From: Halichoerus grypus
Taxonomy: Eukaryota; Chordata; Mammalia; Carnivora; Phocidae
Direction: 5' to 3'
DNA: 64,000 bases
NCBI RefSeq assembly: GCF_964656455.1
Contig: NC_135714.1
Location: 167,168,243-167,232,242 of the forward strand
Position numbers and translations under genes: made by a program
Shown: one piece after another, positions 36,503 through 50,100 of the stretch
How positions within the stretch are numbered: position 1 is the stretch's first letter
How the letters are laid out: each line of letters begins with the position of its first letter
Notes under the pieces: model-generated
What the model was told of the DNA's origin: nothing
The model's database searches: none
What the model saw: only the letters and a program-made list of their open reading frames with translations

Positions 36503-39500
36503 AGAACGCTTGCTATTAGACTTCCATGCAAAAGTGGGGCCGCAGTGCTAGCTTCATGAAACAAGTGGGGAGTCGTGTTCTGTCTTCTGCCGGGGCCTGA
36601 GTCCCACACGGAAAATGGGTCTGGACTCCCTTGCAGTGCTCTCGCGCACGCACACAACAAAATGCTGCCACCCTCAGGAGCAGCTGTTTTACCTGCAGCA
36701 CAGGCTCTCAACCGAGTTTTTCCTTCGAGTTAGGTGGCTGTGTTTAAGCCTGCACACACACCCTGGGCAATGGTACTAGCCCCATAACCATGATGTGAGT
36801 TGAGAGCTGCCTTCTGTACCGGCCTGTCTCTCCCCGATATTACGATCTTGAAACCGTCCCAGGGCTCTCAGCCACAGTACACCCTAAACTGCTTCGCCCA
36901 CACAGAGGTCGACGGTAGCTAAAGCACGGCTTCTCTACAGTGTTGTTTCTTCGACTTAGAACGCTAGCTATTAGACTTCCATGCAAAAGTGGGGCTGCCG
37001 TGCTAGCGTGATGAAACACATGGGGAGTCGTGTTCTGCCTTTCACTGGGGCCTGAGTCTCACTCGCAAAAAGCTTTGGACTCCCTTGCAGTGCTCTCACG
37101 CACGCACACAACAAAATGCTTGCACCCTCAGGAGCAGCTCTTTTACCTGCAGCACAGGCTCTCTACCGAGTTTTTCCTTCGAGTTAGGTGGCTGTGTTTA
37201 AGCCTGCACACACCCACGGGGCAACGGAACTAGCCCCATAACCACGTAGTGAGTTCAGATCTGCCTTATGTGCCAGCCTGTCTCTCCCCCGATATTATGA
37301 AATGGAAACCGTCCCCAGGCTCTCAGCCACAGTACACCCTAAACTGCTTCGCCCACAGAGAGGTCGACGGTAGCTAAAGCACGGTTTCTCTACAGTGTTG
37401 TTTCTCCGAGTTAGAAAGCTAGCTGTTAGACTTCCATGCAAAAGTGGGGCCGCAGTCCTAGCTTCATGGAGCAAGTGGGGAGTCGTGTTCTGGCTTCTTC
37501 CGGGGCCTGGGTCTCACAAGGAAAATGCTTTTGGACTCACTTGCAGTGCGCTCACGCATGCACACAGCAAAATGCGTCCACCCTGAGGCATGGCTCTTTT
37601 AGCCGAAGCAGGAATTCCCTACAGAGTTGTTCCTTTGAGTTAGGTGGTTGGCTTTAGGCCTGCAGGCACCCCCGGGGCAAGGGCACTAGCCTCATCAACC
37701 AGAGGTGACTTGAGAGCTGCCTTCCGCACCGGCCTGTTTCTCACTCCATTTCACGTCTGGGACCCTTTCCCCGGTCTCTCGTACACGAGCAGGGTCAAAT
37801 TCCTCCTGCTTCAGGAACGGCAATGTTAACTCAAGCGCAGTCACTCGAGAGGATTGATTCTTGGTGTTAGTAGCCTGGGAACTAGGCATCCAGGCACACA
37901 GGGTACAGCAGTGCTAATCTCCTCAAACAAGAGGTGAGTCGACAGCAGCCTTCCTTCCAGGCCTGCTTCTCACTCCGAGTTACGTTTAGGTTCCATTTCT
38001 CATGCTTTCACAAAAACACACAACAGATGAAGTGCACGCTCAGGAAGGGCGATCTTTGCTGAGGCACGGGTTCTCTACAGTTTTGTTCCTTCGCGTTGCG
38101 TGGATGGCACTGAGGACTCCACGCACACACGGGAGAGCCGATCTAGTTTCCCGAAACAAGAGTTGAGTCCATAGGGGCCTTCTGCCCATGCTTATTTCTC
38201 CCTCCGAATTCGGCTGGGACTCCTTCCCCAGGTTTGCACTCAAGCAGACTTGAAAATGCTGCCACCCTGTGGAGAGGCGAACGAGCTGAAGCTGGGGTTC
38301 TTGAGCGGCTTCTTTCTGCCAAATCAGTGTGGAGCCCTTAGCATTCCTATGCACACATGGAGCCGAAGTGTTAGCTTCAGGTAACAAGAGCTGAGTCGAG
38401 AGGAGCCTTCTGGCCCGGACTCCTTCTCCCTCGGTTTCACGTAAGGAACCCGTTCCTCAGGCTCTCACCCACGGTAGCCTGGAAAGTGCTTCCTCCCTCA
38501 GAGAGGTGGATGGTAGCTAAAGCACGGTTTCTCTACCGTGTTGTTTCTTCCAGGGAGAACGCTAGCGATTAGATTTCCATGCAAAAGTAGGGCCGCAGTG
38601 CTAGCTAAATGAAACACACGGGGAGTCGTCTTCTGCCTTTTGCTGGGGCCTGAGTCTCACTCGCAGAAACTTTGGACTCCCTTGCAGTCCTCTCACGCAC
38701 GCACACAACCAAATGCTTCCACCCTCAGGAGCGGCTGTTTGAGCTGAAGCACGGATTCTCTACCGTGTTTTTCCTTTGAGTTAGGTGGCTGTCTTTCAGC
38801 CTGCACACACACCCAGGGCAACGGTACTAGCCCCATAACCATGATGTGAGTTGAGAGCTGCCTTCTGTACCGGCCTGTCTCTCCCCCGATTTTACAAAAT
38901 GGAAAATGTCCCCAGGCTCTCAGCCACAGTACACCCTAAACTGCTTCGGCCACAGAGAGGTCGACGGTAGCTAAAGCACGGTTTCTCTACTGTGTAGTTT
39001 CTTCGAGTTAGAACGCTAGCTCTTAGACTTCCATGCAAATGTGGGGCTGCCGTGCTAGCTTGGTAAAACACATGGGGAGTCGTGTTCTGCCTTTCGCTGG
39101 GGCCTGAGTCTCACTCGCAAAATGCTTTGGACTCCCTTGCAGTGCTCTCACGCACGCACACAACAAAAGGCTTCCACCCTTAGGAGCAGCTGTTTTACCT
39201 GCAGCTCGGATTCCCTACCGAGTTTTTCCTTCGAGTTAAGTGGCTGTCTTTAAGCCTGCACACACCCACGGGGCAACGGAACTAGCCCCTTAAGCATGTA
39301 GTGAGTTGAGAGCTGCCTTCTGTACCGGACTGTCTCTCCCCCTATATTCCGAAATGGAAACCGTCCCCAGGCTGCCAGCCACAGTACACCCTAAACTGCT
39401 TCGCCCACACAGAGGTCGACGGTAGCTAAAGCACGGCTTCTCTACAGTGTTGTTTCTTCGACTTAGAACGCTAGCTATTAGACTTCCCTGAAAAGTGGCG

Positions 39501-41135
39501 CTGCCGTGCTAGCTTGATGAAACACATGGGGAGTGGTGTTCTGCCTTTCGCTGGGGCCTGAGTCTCACTCGCAGAAAGCTTTGGACTCCCTTGCAGTGCT
39601 CTCACGCACGCACACAACAAAATGCTTCCACCCTCAGGAGCAGCTGTTTTACCTGCAGCACAGGCTCTCTACCGAGTTTTTCCTTCGAGTTAGGTGGCTG
39701 TGTTTCAGCCTGCACACACACCCTGGGCAACGGTAGTAGCCCCATAACCATGATGTGAGTTGAGAGCTGCCTTCTGTGCCGGCCTGTCCCTCCACCGATA
39801 TTATGATATTGAAACCGTCCCAGGGCTCCCAACCTCAGTACACCCTAAACTGCTTCGCCCTCAGAGAGGTCGACGGTAGCTAAAGCACGGTTTCTCTACA
39901 GTGTTGTTTCTTCGACTTAGAAAGCTAACTATCAGACTTCCATGCAAAAGTGGGGCCGCAGTATTAGATTCATGGAGCAAGTGGGGAGTCGTGTTCTGGC
40001 TTCTTCTGGGGCCTGGGTCTCACAAGGAAAATGCTTTTGGACTCACTTGCTGTGCACTCACGCATGCCCACCACACAATGCGTCCACCCTGAGGCATGAC
40101 TCTTTTAGCCGAAGCAGGAATTCTCTACAGAGTTGTTCCTTTGAGTTAGGCGGTTGGCTTATGGCCTGCAGGAACACACGGGGCAAGGGTACTGGCCTCA
40201 TAAACAAGAGGTGAGTTGAGAGCTGCCTTCCGCACCGGCCTGTTTCTCACTCCATTTCACGTATGGGACCCTCTCCCCGGTCTCTCATACACGAACACTA
40301 TACAACTCCTGCGGCTTCAGGAACTGCAATGTTAGCTAAAGCGCAGTAAAGCTACAGCATTGATTCTTGGTGTTAGTAATCTGGTAGGCGAATGAGCTGC
40401 ACCTGGGATTCTTGACAGGCTTGTTTCTTCCCAGTCAGTGTCGAGCACATAGCATTCCAAGCACACATGGAGCAGTAGTGTTAGCTTCAGGTAGCAAGAG
40501 CTGAGTCCAGAGGTGCCTTCTGCCCGGACCTATTTCTCCCTTGGTTTCACGTATGGAACCCGTTCCCCAGGCTCTCAGCCACGGTACTCCGTGTAATACT
40601 TCCTCCATCTAGAGGTCGACGGTAGCTAAAGCAGGGTTTCTCTACAGTGTTGTTTCTTCGAGTTAGAACACTAGCTGTTAGACTTCCATGCAAAAGTGGG
40701 GCTGCCGTGCTAGCGTGATGAAACACATGGGGAGTCGTGTTCTGCCTTCTGCTGGGGCCTGAGGCTCACTCACAAAAGGCTTTGGACTCCCTTGCAGGGC
40801 TCTCATGCACGCACACAACATAATGCTTCCACCTTCAAGAGCGGCTCTTTTAGCTGAAGCATGGATTCTCCAGCGAGTTTTTCCTTCGAGTTAGGCGGTT
40901 TTCATGAAGCCTGCACACACACCCGGGGCAACGGTACTAGCCCCATAACCATGGTGTGAGTTGAGAGCTGCCTTCTCTCCGGGCTGTCTCTCCCTCGATT
41001 TTAGGAAACGGAACCCGTCCCCAGGCTCTCACCCACCGTACACCCTAAACTGCTTCCTCCCACACAGAGGTCGTCGGTAGCTAAAGCACGGTTTCTCTTC
41101 AGTGTTGTTTCTCCGAGTTAGAACGCTTGCTATTA
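36503..41135. repeat. Satellite block of unit 8
   Basis: Full-length 4,633-bp block and the clearest mosaic. It shares TCGGCCAC (~38947) with units 4 and 5, GCATGACTC (~40094) with unit 6, CTCTCCCC (~40270) and TACAACTCC (~40302) with unit 3, and GACTTAGAACG (~36954) in the first half with unit 9. Private changes: CTCTCGCGCACG at ~36640, TTTCACTGG at ~37041 and GTTAGTAATCTGG at ~40373. Confidence 0.96.
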
Positions 41136-41840
41136 ATGTCCACAATAGCCAAACTGTGGAAAGAGCCAAGATGTCCACCAACAGATGAATGGATAAAGAA
41201 GAGGGGGTATATATATATATATATACAATGGAATATTATGCAGCCATCAAAAGGAATGAGATCTTGCCCTCTGCAACGACGTGGATGGAACTGGAGGGTA
41301 TCATGCTGAGCGAAATAAGTCAAACAGAGAAAGACATGTATCATATGACCTCACTGATATGAGGAATTCTTAATCTCAGGAAACAAACTGAGGGTTGCTG
41401 GAGTGGGGGCTGGGGTGGGAGGGATGGGGTCACTGGGTGTTGGACACTGGGGAGGGTATGTGTTCTGGTAAGCGCTGTGAATTGTGCAAGACTGTTGAAT
41501 CTCAGATCTGTACCTCTGAAACAAATAATGCAATATATGTTAAGAAAGAAAAAAAGAAGAAGAAGAATGTAGCAGGAGGGGAAGAATGAAGGGGGGAAAA
41601 TCGGAGGGGGAGAAGAACCATGAGAGACGATGGACTCTGAAAAACAAACTGAGGGTTCTAGAGGGGAGGGGGGTGGGAGGATGGGTTAGCCTGGTGATGG
41701 GTATTGAGCAGGGCACGATCTGCATGGAGCACTGGGTGATATGCACAAACAATGAATCATGGAACACTATATCTAAAACTAATGATGTAATGTATGGGGA
41801 TTAACATAACAATAAAAACATTTAATAATAATAATAATAA
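41136..41840 (+). mobile_element. LINE-1 insertion copy, unit 8
   Basis: ORF2 remnant 41136-41362, G-runs 41405-41429 and 41663-41685, AATAAA 41811-41816. TSD copies at 41120-41135 and 41841-41856. Confidence 0.95.
41208..41225. repeat. (TA)9 microsatellite, unit 8 LINE-1
   Basis: Nine TA repeats, first of a run of five units with this allele. Confidence 0.96.
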
Positions 41841-44800
41841 AGAACGCTTGCTATTAGACTTCCATGCAAAAGTGGGGCCGCAGTGCTAGCTTCATGAAAC
41901 AAGTGGGGAGTCGTGTTCTGTCTTCTGCCGGGGCCTGAGTCCCACACGGAAAATGGGTCTGGACTCCCTTGCAGTGCTCTCACGCACGCACACAACAAAA
42001 TGCTGCCACCCTCAGGAGCAGCTGTTTTACCTGCAGCACAGGCTCTCAACCGAGTTTTTCCTTCGAGTTAGGTGGCTGTGTTTAAGCCTGCACACACACC
42101 CTGGGCAATGGTACTAGCCCCATAACCATGATGTGAGTTGAGAGCTGCCTTCTGTACCGGCCTGTCTCTCCCCGATATTACGATCTTGAAACCGTCCCAG
42201 GGCTCTCAGCCACAGTACACCCTAAACTGCTTCGCCCACACAGAGGTCGACGGTAGCTAAAGCACGGCTTCTCTACAGTGTTGTTTCTTCGACTTAGAAC
42301 GCTAGCTATTAGACTTCCATGCAAAAGTGGGGCTGCCGTGCTAGCGTGATGAAACACATGGGGAGTCGTGTTCTGCCTTTCGCTGGGGCCTGAGTCTCAC
42401 TCGCAAAAAGCTTTGGACTCCCTTGCAGTGCTCTCACGCACGCACACAACAAAATGCTTGCACCCTCAGGAGCAGCTCTTTTACCTGCAGCACAGGCTCT
42501 CTACCGAGTTTTTCCTTCGAGTTAGGTGGCTGTGTTTAAGCCTGCACACACCCACGGGGCAACGGAACTAGCCCCATAACCACGTAGTGAGTTCAGATCT
42601 GCCTTATGTGCCAGCCTGTCTCTCCCCCGATATTATGAAATGGAAACCGTCCCCAGGCTCTCAGCCACAGTACACCCTAAACTGCTTCGCCCACAGAGAG
42701 GTCGACGGTAGCCAAAGCACGGTTTCTCTACAGTGTTGTTTCTCCCGAGTTAGAAAGCTAGCTGTTAGACTTCCATGCAAAAGTGGGGCCGCAGTCCTAG
42801 CTTCATGGAGCAAGTGGGGAGTCGTGTTCTGGCTTCTTCCGGGGCCTGGGTCTCACAAGGAAAATGCTTTTGGACTCACTTGCAGTGCGCTCACGCATGC
42901 ACACAGCAAAATGCGTCCACCCTGAGGCATGGCTCTTTTAGCCGAAGCAGGAATTCCCTACAGAGTTGTTCCTTTGAGTTAGGTGGTTGGCTTTAGGCCT
43001 GCAGGCACCCCCGGGGCAAGGGCACTAGCCTCATCAACCAGAGGTGACTTGAGAGCTGCCTTCCGCACCGGCCTGTTTCTCACTCCATTTCACGTCTGGG
43101 ACCCTTTCCCCGGTCTCTCGTACACGAGCAGGGTCAAATTCCTCCTGCTTCAGGAACGGCAATGTTAACTCAAGCGCAGTCACTCGAGAGGATTGATTCT
43201 TGGTGTTAGTAGCCTGGGAACTAGGCATCCAGGCACACAGGGTACAGCAGTGCTAATCTCCTCAAACAAGAGGTGAGTCGACAGCAGCCTTCCTTCCAGG
43301 CCTGCTTCTCACTCCGAGTTACGTTTAGGTTCCATTTCTCATGCTTTCACAAAAACACACAACAGATGAAGTGCACGCTCAGGAAGGGCGATCTTTGCTG
43401 AGGCACGGGTTCTCTACAGTTTTGTTCCTTCGCGTTGCGTGGATGGCACTGAGGACTCCACGCACACACGGGAGAGCCGATCTAGTTTCCCGAAACAAGA
43501 GTTGAGTCCATAGGGGCCTTCTGCCCATGCTTATTTCTCCCTCCGAATTCGGCTGGGACTCCTTCCCCAGGTTTGCACTCAAGCAGACTTGAAAATGCTG
43601 CCACCCTGTGGAGAGGCGAACGAGCTGAAGCTGGGGTTCTTGAGCGGCTTCTTTCTGCCAAATCAGTGTGGAGCCCTTAGCATTCCTATGCACACATGGA
43701 GCCGAAGTGTTAGCTTCAGGTAACAAGAGCTGAGTCGAGAGGAGCCTTCTGGCCCGGACTCCTTCTCCCTCGGTTTCACGTAAGGAACCCGTTCCTCAGG
43801 CTCTCACCCACGGTAGCCTGGAAAGTGCTTCCTCCCTCAGAGAGGTGGATGGTAGCTAAAGCACGGTTTCTCTACCGTGTTGTTTCTTCCAGGGAGAACG
43901 CTAGCGATTAGATTTCCATGCAAAAGTAGGGCCGCAGTGCTAGCTAAATGAAACACACGGGGAGTCGTCTTCTGCCTTTTGCTGGGGCCTGAGTCTCACT
44001 CGCAGAAACTTTGGACTCCCTTGCAGTCCTCTCACGCACGCACACAACCAAATGCTTCCACCCTCAGGAGCGGCTGTTTGAGCTGAAGCACGGATTCTCT
44101 ACCGTGTTTTTCCTTTGAGTTAGGTGGCTGTCTTTCAGCCTGCACACACACCCAGGGCAACGGTACTAGCCCCATAACCATGATGTGAGTTGAGAGCTGC
44201 CTTCTGTACCGGCCTGTCTCTCCCCCGATTTTACAAAATGGAAAATGTCCCCAGGCTCTCAGCCACAGTACACCCTAAACTGCTTCGCCCACAGAGAGGT
44301 CGACGGTAGCTAAAGCACGGTTTCTCTACTGTGTAGTTTCTTCGAGTTAGAACGCTAGCTCTTAGACTTCCATGCAAATGTGGGGCTGCCGTGCTAGCTT
44401 GGTAAAACACATGGGGAGTCGTGTTCTGCCTTTCGCTGGGGCCTGAGTCTCACTCGCAAAATGCTTTGGACTCCCTTGCAGTGCTCTCACGCACGCACAC
44501 AACAAAAGGCTTCCACCCTTAGGAGCAGCTGTTTTACCTGCAGCTCGGATTCCCTACCGAGTTTTTCCTTCGAGTTAAGTGGCTGTCTTTAAGCCTGCAC
44601 ACACCCACGGGGCAACGGAACTAGCCCCTTAAGCATGTAGTGAGTTGAGAGCTGCCTTCTGTACCGGACTGTCTCTCCCCCTATATTCCGAAATGGAAAC
44701 CGTCCCCAGGCTGCCAGCCACAGTACACCCTAAACTGCTTCGCCCACACAGAGGTCGACGGTAGCTAAAGCACGGCTTCTCTACAGTGTTGTTTCTTCGA

Positions 44801-46474
44801 CTTAGAACGCTAGCTATTAGACTTCCCTGAAAAGTGGCGCTGCCGTGCTAGCTTGATGAAACACATGGGGAGTGGTGTTCTGCCTTTCGCTGGGGCCTGA
44901 GTCTCACTCGCAGAAAGCTTTGGACTCCCTTGCAGTGCTCTCACGCACGCACACAACAAAATGCTTCCACCCTCAGGAGCAGCTGTTTTACCTGCAGCAC
45001 AGGCTCTCTACCGAGTTTTTCCTTCGAGTTAGGTGGCTGTGTTTCAGCCTGCACACACACCCTGGGCAACGGTAGTAGCCCCATAACCATGATGTGAGTT
45101 GAGAGCTGCCTTCTGTGCCGGCCTGTCCCTCCACCGATATTATGATATTGAAACCGTCCCAGGGCTCCCAACCTCAGTACACCCTAAACTGCTTCGCCCT
45201 CAGAGAGGTCGACGGTAGCTAAAGCACGGTTTCTCTACAGTGTTGTTTCTTCGACTTAGAAAGCTAACTATCAGACTTCCATGCAAAAGTGGGGCCGCAG
45301 TATTAGATTCATGGAGCAAGTGGGGAGTCGTGTTCTGGCTTCTTCTGGGGCCTGGGTCTCACAAGGAAAATGCTTTTGGACTCACTTGCTGTGCACTCAC
45401 GCATGCCCACCACACAATGCGTCCACCCTGAGGCATGGCTCTTTTAGCCGAAGCAGGAATTCTCTACAGAGTTGTTCCTTTGAGTTAGGCGGTTGGCTTA
45501 TGGCCTGCAGGAACACACGGGGCAAGGGTACTGGCCTCATAAACAAGAGGTGAGTTGAGAGCTGCCTTCCGCACCGGCCTGTTTCTCACTCCATTTCACG
45601 TATGGGACCCTTTCCCCGGTCTCTCATACACGAACACTATACCACTCCTGCGGCTTCAGGAACTGCAATGTTAGCTAAAGCGCAGTAACGCTACAGCATT
45701 GATTCTTGGTGTTAGTAGTCTGGTAGGCGAATGAGCTGCACCTGGGATTCTTGACAGGCTTGTTTCTTCCCAGTCAGTGTCGAGCACATAGCATTCCAAG
45801 CACACATGGAGCAGTAGTGTTAGCTTCAGGTAGCAAGAGCTGAGTCCAGAGGTGCCTTCTGCCCGGACCTATTTCTCCCTTGGTTTCACGTATGGAACCC
45901 GTTCCCCAGGCTCTCAGCCACGGTACTCCGTGTAATACTTCCTCCATCTAGAGGTCGACGGTAGCTAAAGCAGGGTTTCTCTACAGTGTTGTTTCTTCGA
46001 GTTAGAACACTAGCTGTTAGACTTCCATGCAAAAGTGGGGCTGCCGTGCTAGCGTGATGAAACACATGGGGAGTCGTGTTCTGCCTTCTGCTGGGGCCTG
46101 AGGCTCACTCACAAAAGGCTTTGGACTCCCTTGCAGGGCTCTCATGCACGCACACAACATAATGCTTCCACCTTCAAGAGCGGCTCTTTTAGCTGAAGCA
46201 TGGATTCTCCAGCGAGTTTTTCCTTCGAGTTAGGCGGTTTTCATGAAGCCTGCACACACACCCGGGGCAACGGTACTAGCCCCATAACCATGGTGTGAGT
46301 TGAGAGCTGCCTTCTCTCCGGGCTGTCTCTCCCTCGATTTTAGGAAACGGAACCCGTCCCCAGGCTCTCACCCACCGTACACCCTAAACTGCTTCCTCCC
46401 ACACAGAGGTCGTCGGTAGCTAAAGCACGGTTTCTCTTCAGTGTTGTTTCTCCGAGTTAGAACGCTTGCTATTA
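41841..46474. repeat. Satellite block of unit 9 (one-base insertion)
   Basis: 4,634 bp. The extra base is a C making CTCCCGAG at 42742-42749, 31 bases after a T-to-C change giving TAGCCAAAG (42713). The same linked pair is found only in unit 11. Together they open a 112-codon frame at 42587-42925, which I regard as accidental. The second half has AGTAACGCTACAGCATTG near 45685, the same as unit 2. Confidence 0.96.
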
Positions 46475-47179
46475 ATGTCCACAATAGCCAAACTGTGGAA
46501 AGAGCCAAGATGTCCACCAACAGATGAATGGATAAAGAAGAGGGGGTATATATATATATATATACAATGGAATATTATGCAGCCATCAAAAGGAATGAGA
46601 TCTTGCCCTCTGCAACGACGTGGATGGAACTGGAGGGTATCATGCTGAGCGAAATAAGTCAAACAGAGAAAGACATGTATCATATGACCTCACTGATATG
46701 AGGAATTCTTAATCTCAGGAAACAAACTGAGGGTTGCTGGAGTGGGGGCTGGGGTGGGAGGGATGGGGTCACTGGGTGTTGGACACTGGGGAGGGTATGT
46801 GTTCTGGTAAGCGCTGTGAATTGTGCAAGACTGTTGAATCTCAGATCTGTACCTCTGAAACAAATAATGCAATATATGTTAAGAAAGAAAAAAAGAAGAA
46901 GAAGAATGTAGCAGGAGGGGAAGAATGAAGGGGGGAAAATCGGAGGGGGAGAAGAACCATGAGAGACGATGGACTCTGAAAAACAAACTGAGGGTTCTAG
47001 AGGGGAGGGGGGTGGGAGGATGGGTTAGCCTGGTGATGGGTATTGAGCAGGGCACGATCTGCATGGAGCACTGGGTGATATGCACAAACAATGAATCATG
47101 GAACACTATATCTAAAACTAATGATGTAATGTATGGGGATTAACATAACAATAAAAACATTTAATAATAATAATAATAA
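46475..47179 (+). mobile_element. LINE-1 insertion copy, unit 9
   Basis: ORF2 remnant 46475-46701, G-runs 46744-46768 and 47002-47024, AATAAA 47150-47155. TSD copies at 46459-46474 and 47180-47195. Confidence 0.95.
46547..46564. repeat. (TA)9 microsatellite, unit 9 LINE-1
   Basis: Nine TA repeats. Confidence 0.96.
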
Positions 47180-50100
47180 AGAACGCTTGCTATTAGACTT
47201 CCATGCAAAAGTGGGGCCGCAGTGCTAGCTTCATGAAACAAGTGGGGAGTCGTGTTCTGTCTTCTGCCGGGGCCTGAGTCCCACACGGAAAATGGGTCTG
47301 GACTCCCTTGCAGTGCTCTCACGCACGCACACAACAAAATGCTGCCACCCTCAGGAGCAGCTGTTTTACCTGCAGCACAGGCTCTCAACCGAGTTTTTCC
47401 TTCGAGTTAGGTGGCTGTGTTTAAGCCTGCACACACACCCTGGGCAATGGTACTAGCCCCATAACCATGATGTGATTTGAGAGCTGCCTTCTGTACCGGC
47501 CTGTCTCTCCCCGATATTACGATATTGAAACCGTCCCAGGGCTCTCAGCCACAGTACACCCTAAACTGCTTCGCCCACACAGAGGTCGACGGTAGCTAAA
47601 GCACGGCTTCTCTACAGTGTTGTTTCTTCGAGTTAGAACGCTAGCTATTAGACTTCCATGCAAAAGTGGGGCTGCCGTGCTAGCGTGATGAAACACATGG
47701 GGAGTCGTGTTCTGCCTTTCGCTGGGGCCTGAGTCTCACTCGCAAAAAGCTTTGGACTCCCTTGCAGTGCTCTCACGCACGCACACAACAAAATGCTTGC
47801 ACCCTCAGGAGCAGCTCTTTTACCTGCAGCACAGGCTCTCTACCGAGTTTTTCCTTCGAGTTAGGTGGCTGTGTTTAAGCCTGCACACACCCACGGGGCA
47901 ACGGAACTAGCCCCATAACCACGTAGTGAGTTCAGATCTGCCTTATGTGCCAGCCTGTCTCTCCCCCGATATTATGAAATGGAAACCGTCCCCAGGCTCT
48001 CAGCCACAGTACACCCTAAACTGCTTCGCCCACAGAGAGGTCGACGGTAGCTAAAGCACGGTTTCTCTACAGTGTTGTTTCTCCGAGTTAGAAAGCTAGC
48101 TGTTAGACTTCCATGCAAAAGTGGGGCCGCAGTCCTAGCTTCATGGAGCAAGTGGGGAGTCGTGTTCTGGCTTCTTCCGGGGCCTGGGTCTCACAAGGAA
48201 AATGCTTTTGGACTCACTTGCAGTGCGCTCACGCATGCACACAGCAAAATGCGTCCACCCTGAGGCATGGCTCTTTTAGCCGAAGCAGGAATTCCCTACA
48301 GAGTTGTTCCTTTGAGTTAGGTGGTTGGCTTTAGGCCTGCAGGCACCCCCGGGGCAAGGGTACTAGCCTCATCAACCAGAGGTGACTTGAGAGCTGCCTT
48401 CCGCACCGGCCTGTTTCTCACTCCATTTCACGTCTGGGACCCTTTCCCCGGTCTCTCGTACACGAGCAGGGTCAAATTCCTCCTGCTTCAGGAACGGCAA
48501 TGTTAACTCAAGCGCAGTCACTCTAGAGGATTGATTCTTGGTGTTAGTAGCCTGGGAACTAGGCATCCAGGCACACAGGGTACAGCAGTGCTAATCTCCT
48601 CAAACAAGAGGTGAGTCGACAGCAGCCTTCCTTCCAGGCCTGCTTCTCACTCCGAGTTACGTTTAGGTTCCATTTCTCATGCTTTCACAAAAACACACAA
48701 CAGATGAAGTGCACGCTCAGGAAGGGCGATCTTTGCTGAGGCACGGGTTCTCTACAGTTTTGTTCCTTTGCGTTGCGTGGATGGCACTGAGGACTCCACG
48801 CACACACGGGAGAGCCGATCTAGTTTCCCGAAACAAGAGTTGAGTCCATAGGGGCCTTCTGCCCATGCTTATTTCTCCCTCCGAATTCGGCTGGGACTCC
48901 TTCCCCAGGTTTGCACTCAAGCAGACTTGAAAATGCTGCCACCCTGTGGAGAGGCGAACGAGCTGAAGCTGGGGTTCTTGACCGGCTTCTTTCTGCCAAA
49001 TCAGTGTGGAGCCCTTAGCATTCCTATGCACACATGGAGCCGAAGTGTTAGCTTCAGGTAACAAGAGCTGAGTCGAGAGGAGCCTTCTGGCCCGGACTCC
49101 TTCTCCCTCGGTTTCACGTAAGGAACCCGTTCCTCAGGCTCTCACCCACGGTAGCCTGGAAAGTGCTTCCTCCCTCAGAGAGGTGGATGGTAGCTAAAGC
49201 ACGGTTTCTCTACCGTGTTGTTTCTTCCAGGGAGAACGCTAGCGATTAGATTTCCATGCAAAAGTAGGGCCGCAGTGCTAGCTAAATGAAACACACGGGG
49301 AGTCGTCTTCTGCCTTTTGCTGGGGCCTGAGTCTCACTCGCAGAAACTTTGGACTCCCTTGCAGTCCTCTCACGCATGCACACAACCAAATGCTTCCACC
49401 CTCAGGAGCGGCTCTTTGAGCTGAAGCACGGATTCTCTACCGTGTTTTTCCTTTGAGTTAGGTGGCTGTCTTTCAGCCTGCACACACACCCAGGGCAACG
49501 GTACTAGCCCCATAACCATGATGTGAGTTGAGAGCTGCCTTCTGTACCGGCCTGTCTCTCCCCCGATTTTACAAAATGGAAAATGTCCCCAGGCTCTCAG
49601 CCACAGTACACCCTAAACTGCTTCGCCCACAGAGAGGTCGACGGTAGCTAAAGCACGGTTTCTCTACTGTGTAGTTTCTTCGAGTTAGAACGCTAGCTCT
49701 TAGACTTCCATGCAAATGTGGGGCTGCCGTGCTAGCTTGGTAAAACACATGGGGAGTCGTGTTCTGCCTTTCGCTGGGGCCTGAGTCTCACTCGCAAAAT
49801 GCTTTGGACTCCCTTGCAGTGCTCTCACGCACGCACACAACAAAAGGCTTCCACCCTTAGGAGCAGCTGTTTTACCTGCAGCTCGGATTCCCTACCGAGT
49901 TTTTCCTTCGAGTTAAGTGGCTGTCTTTAAGCCTGCACACACCCACGGGGCAACGGAACTAGCCCCTTAAGCATGTAGTGAGTTGAGAGCTGCCTTCTGT
50001 ACCGGACTGTCTCTCCCCCTATATTCCGAAATGGAAACCGTCCCCAGGCTGCCAGCCACAGTACACCCTAAACTGCTTCGCCCACACAGAGGTCGACGGT

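Noticed and set aside
42587..42925. 112-codon + strand frame in units 9 and 11 only
   Set aside because: Created by the shared one-base insertion that fuses two short satellite frames. No recognisable protein features.
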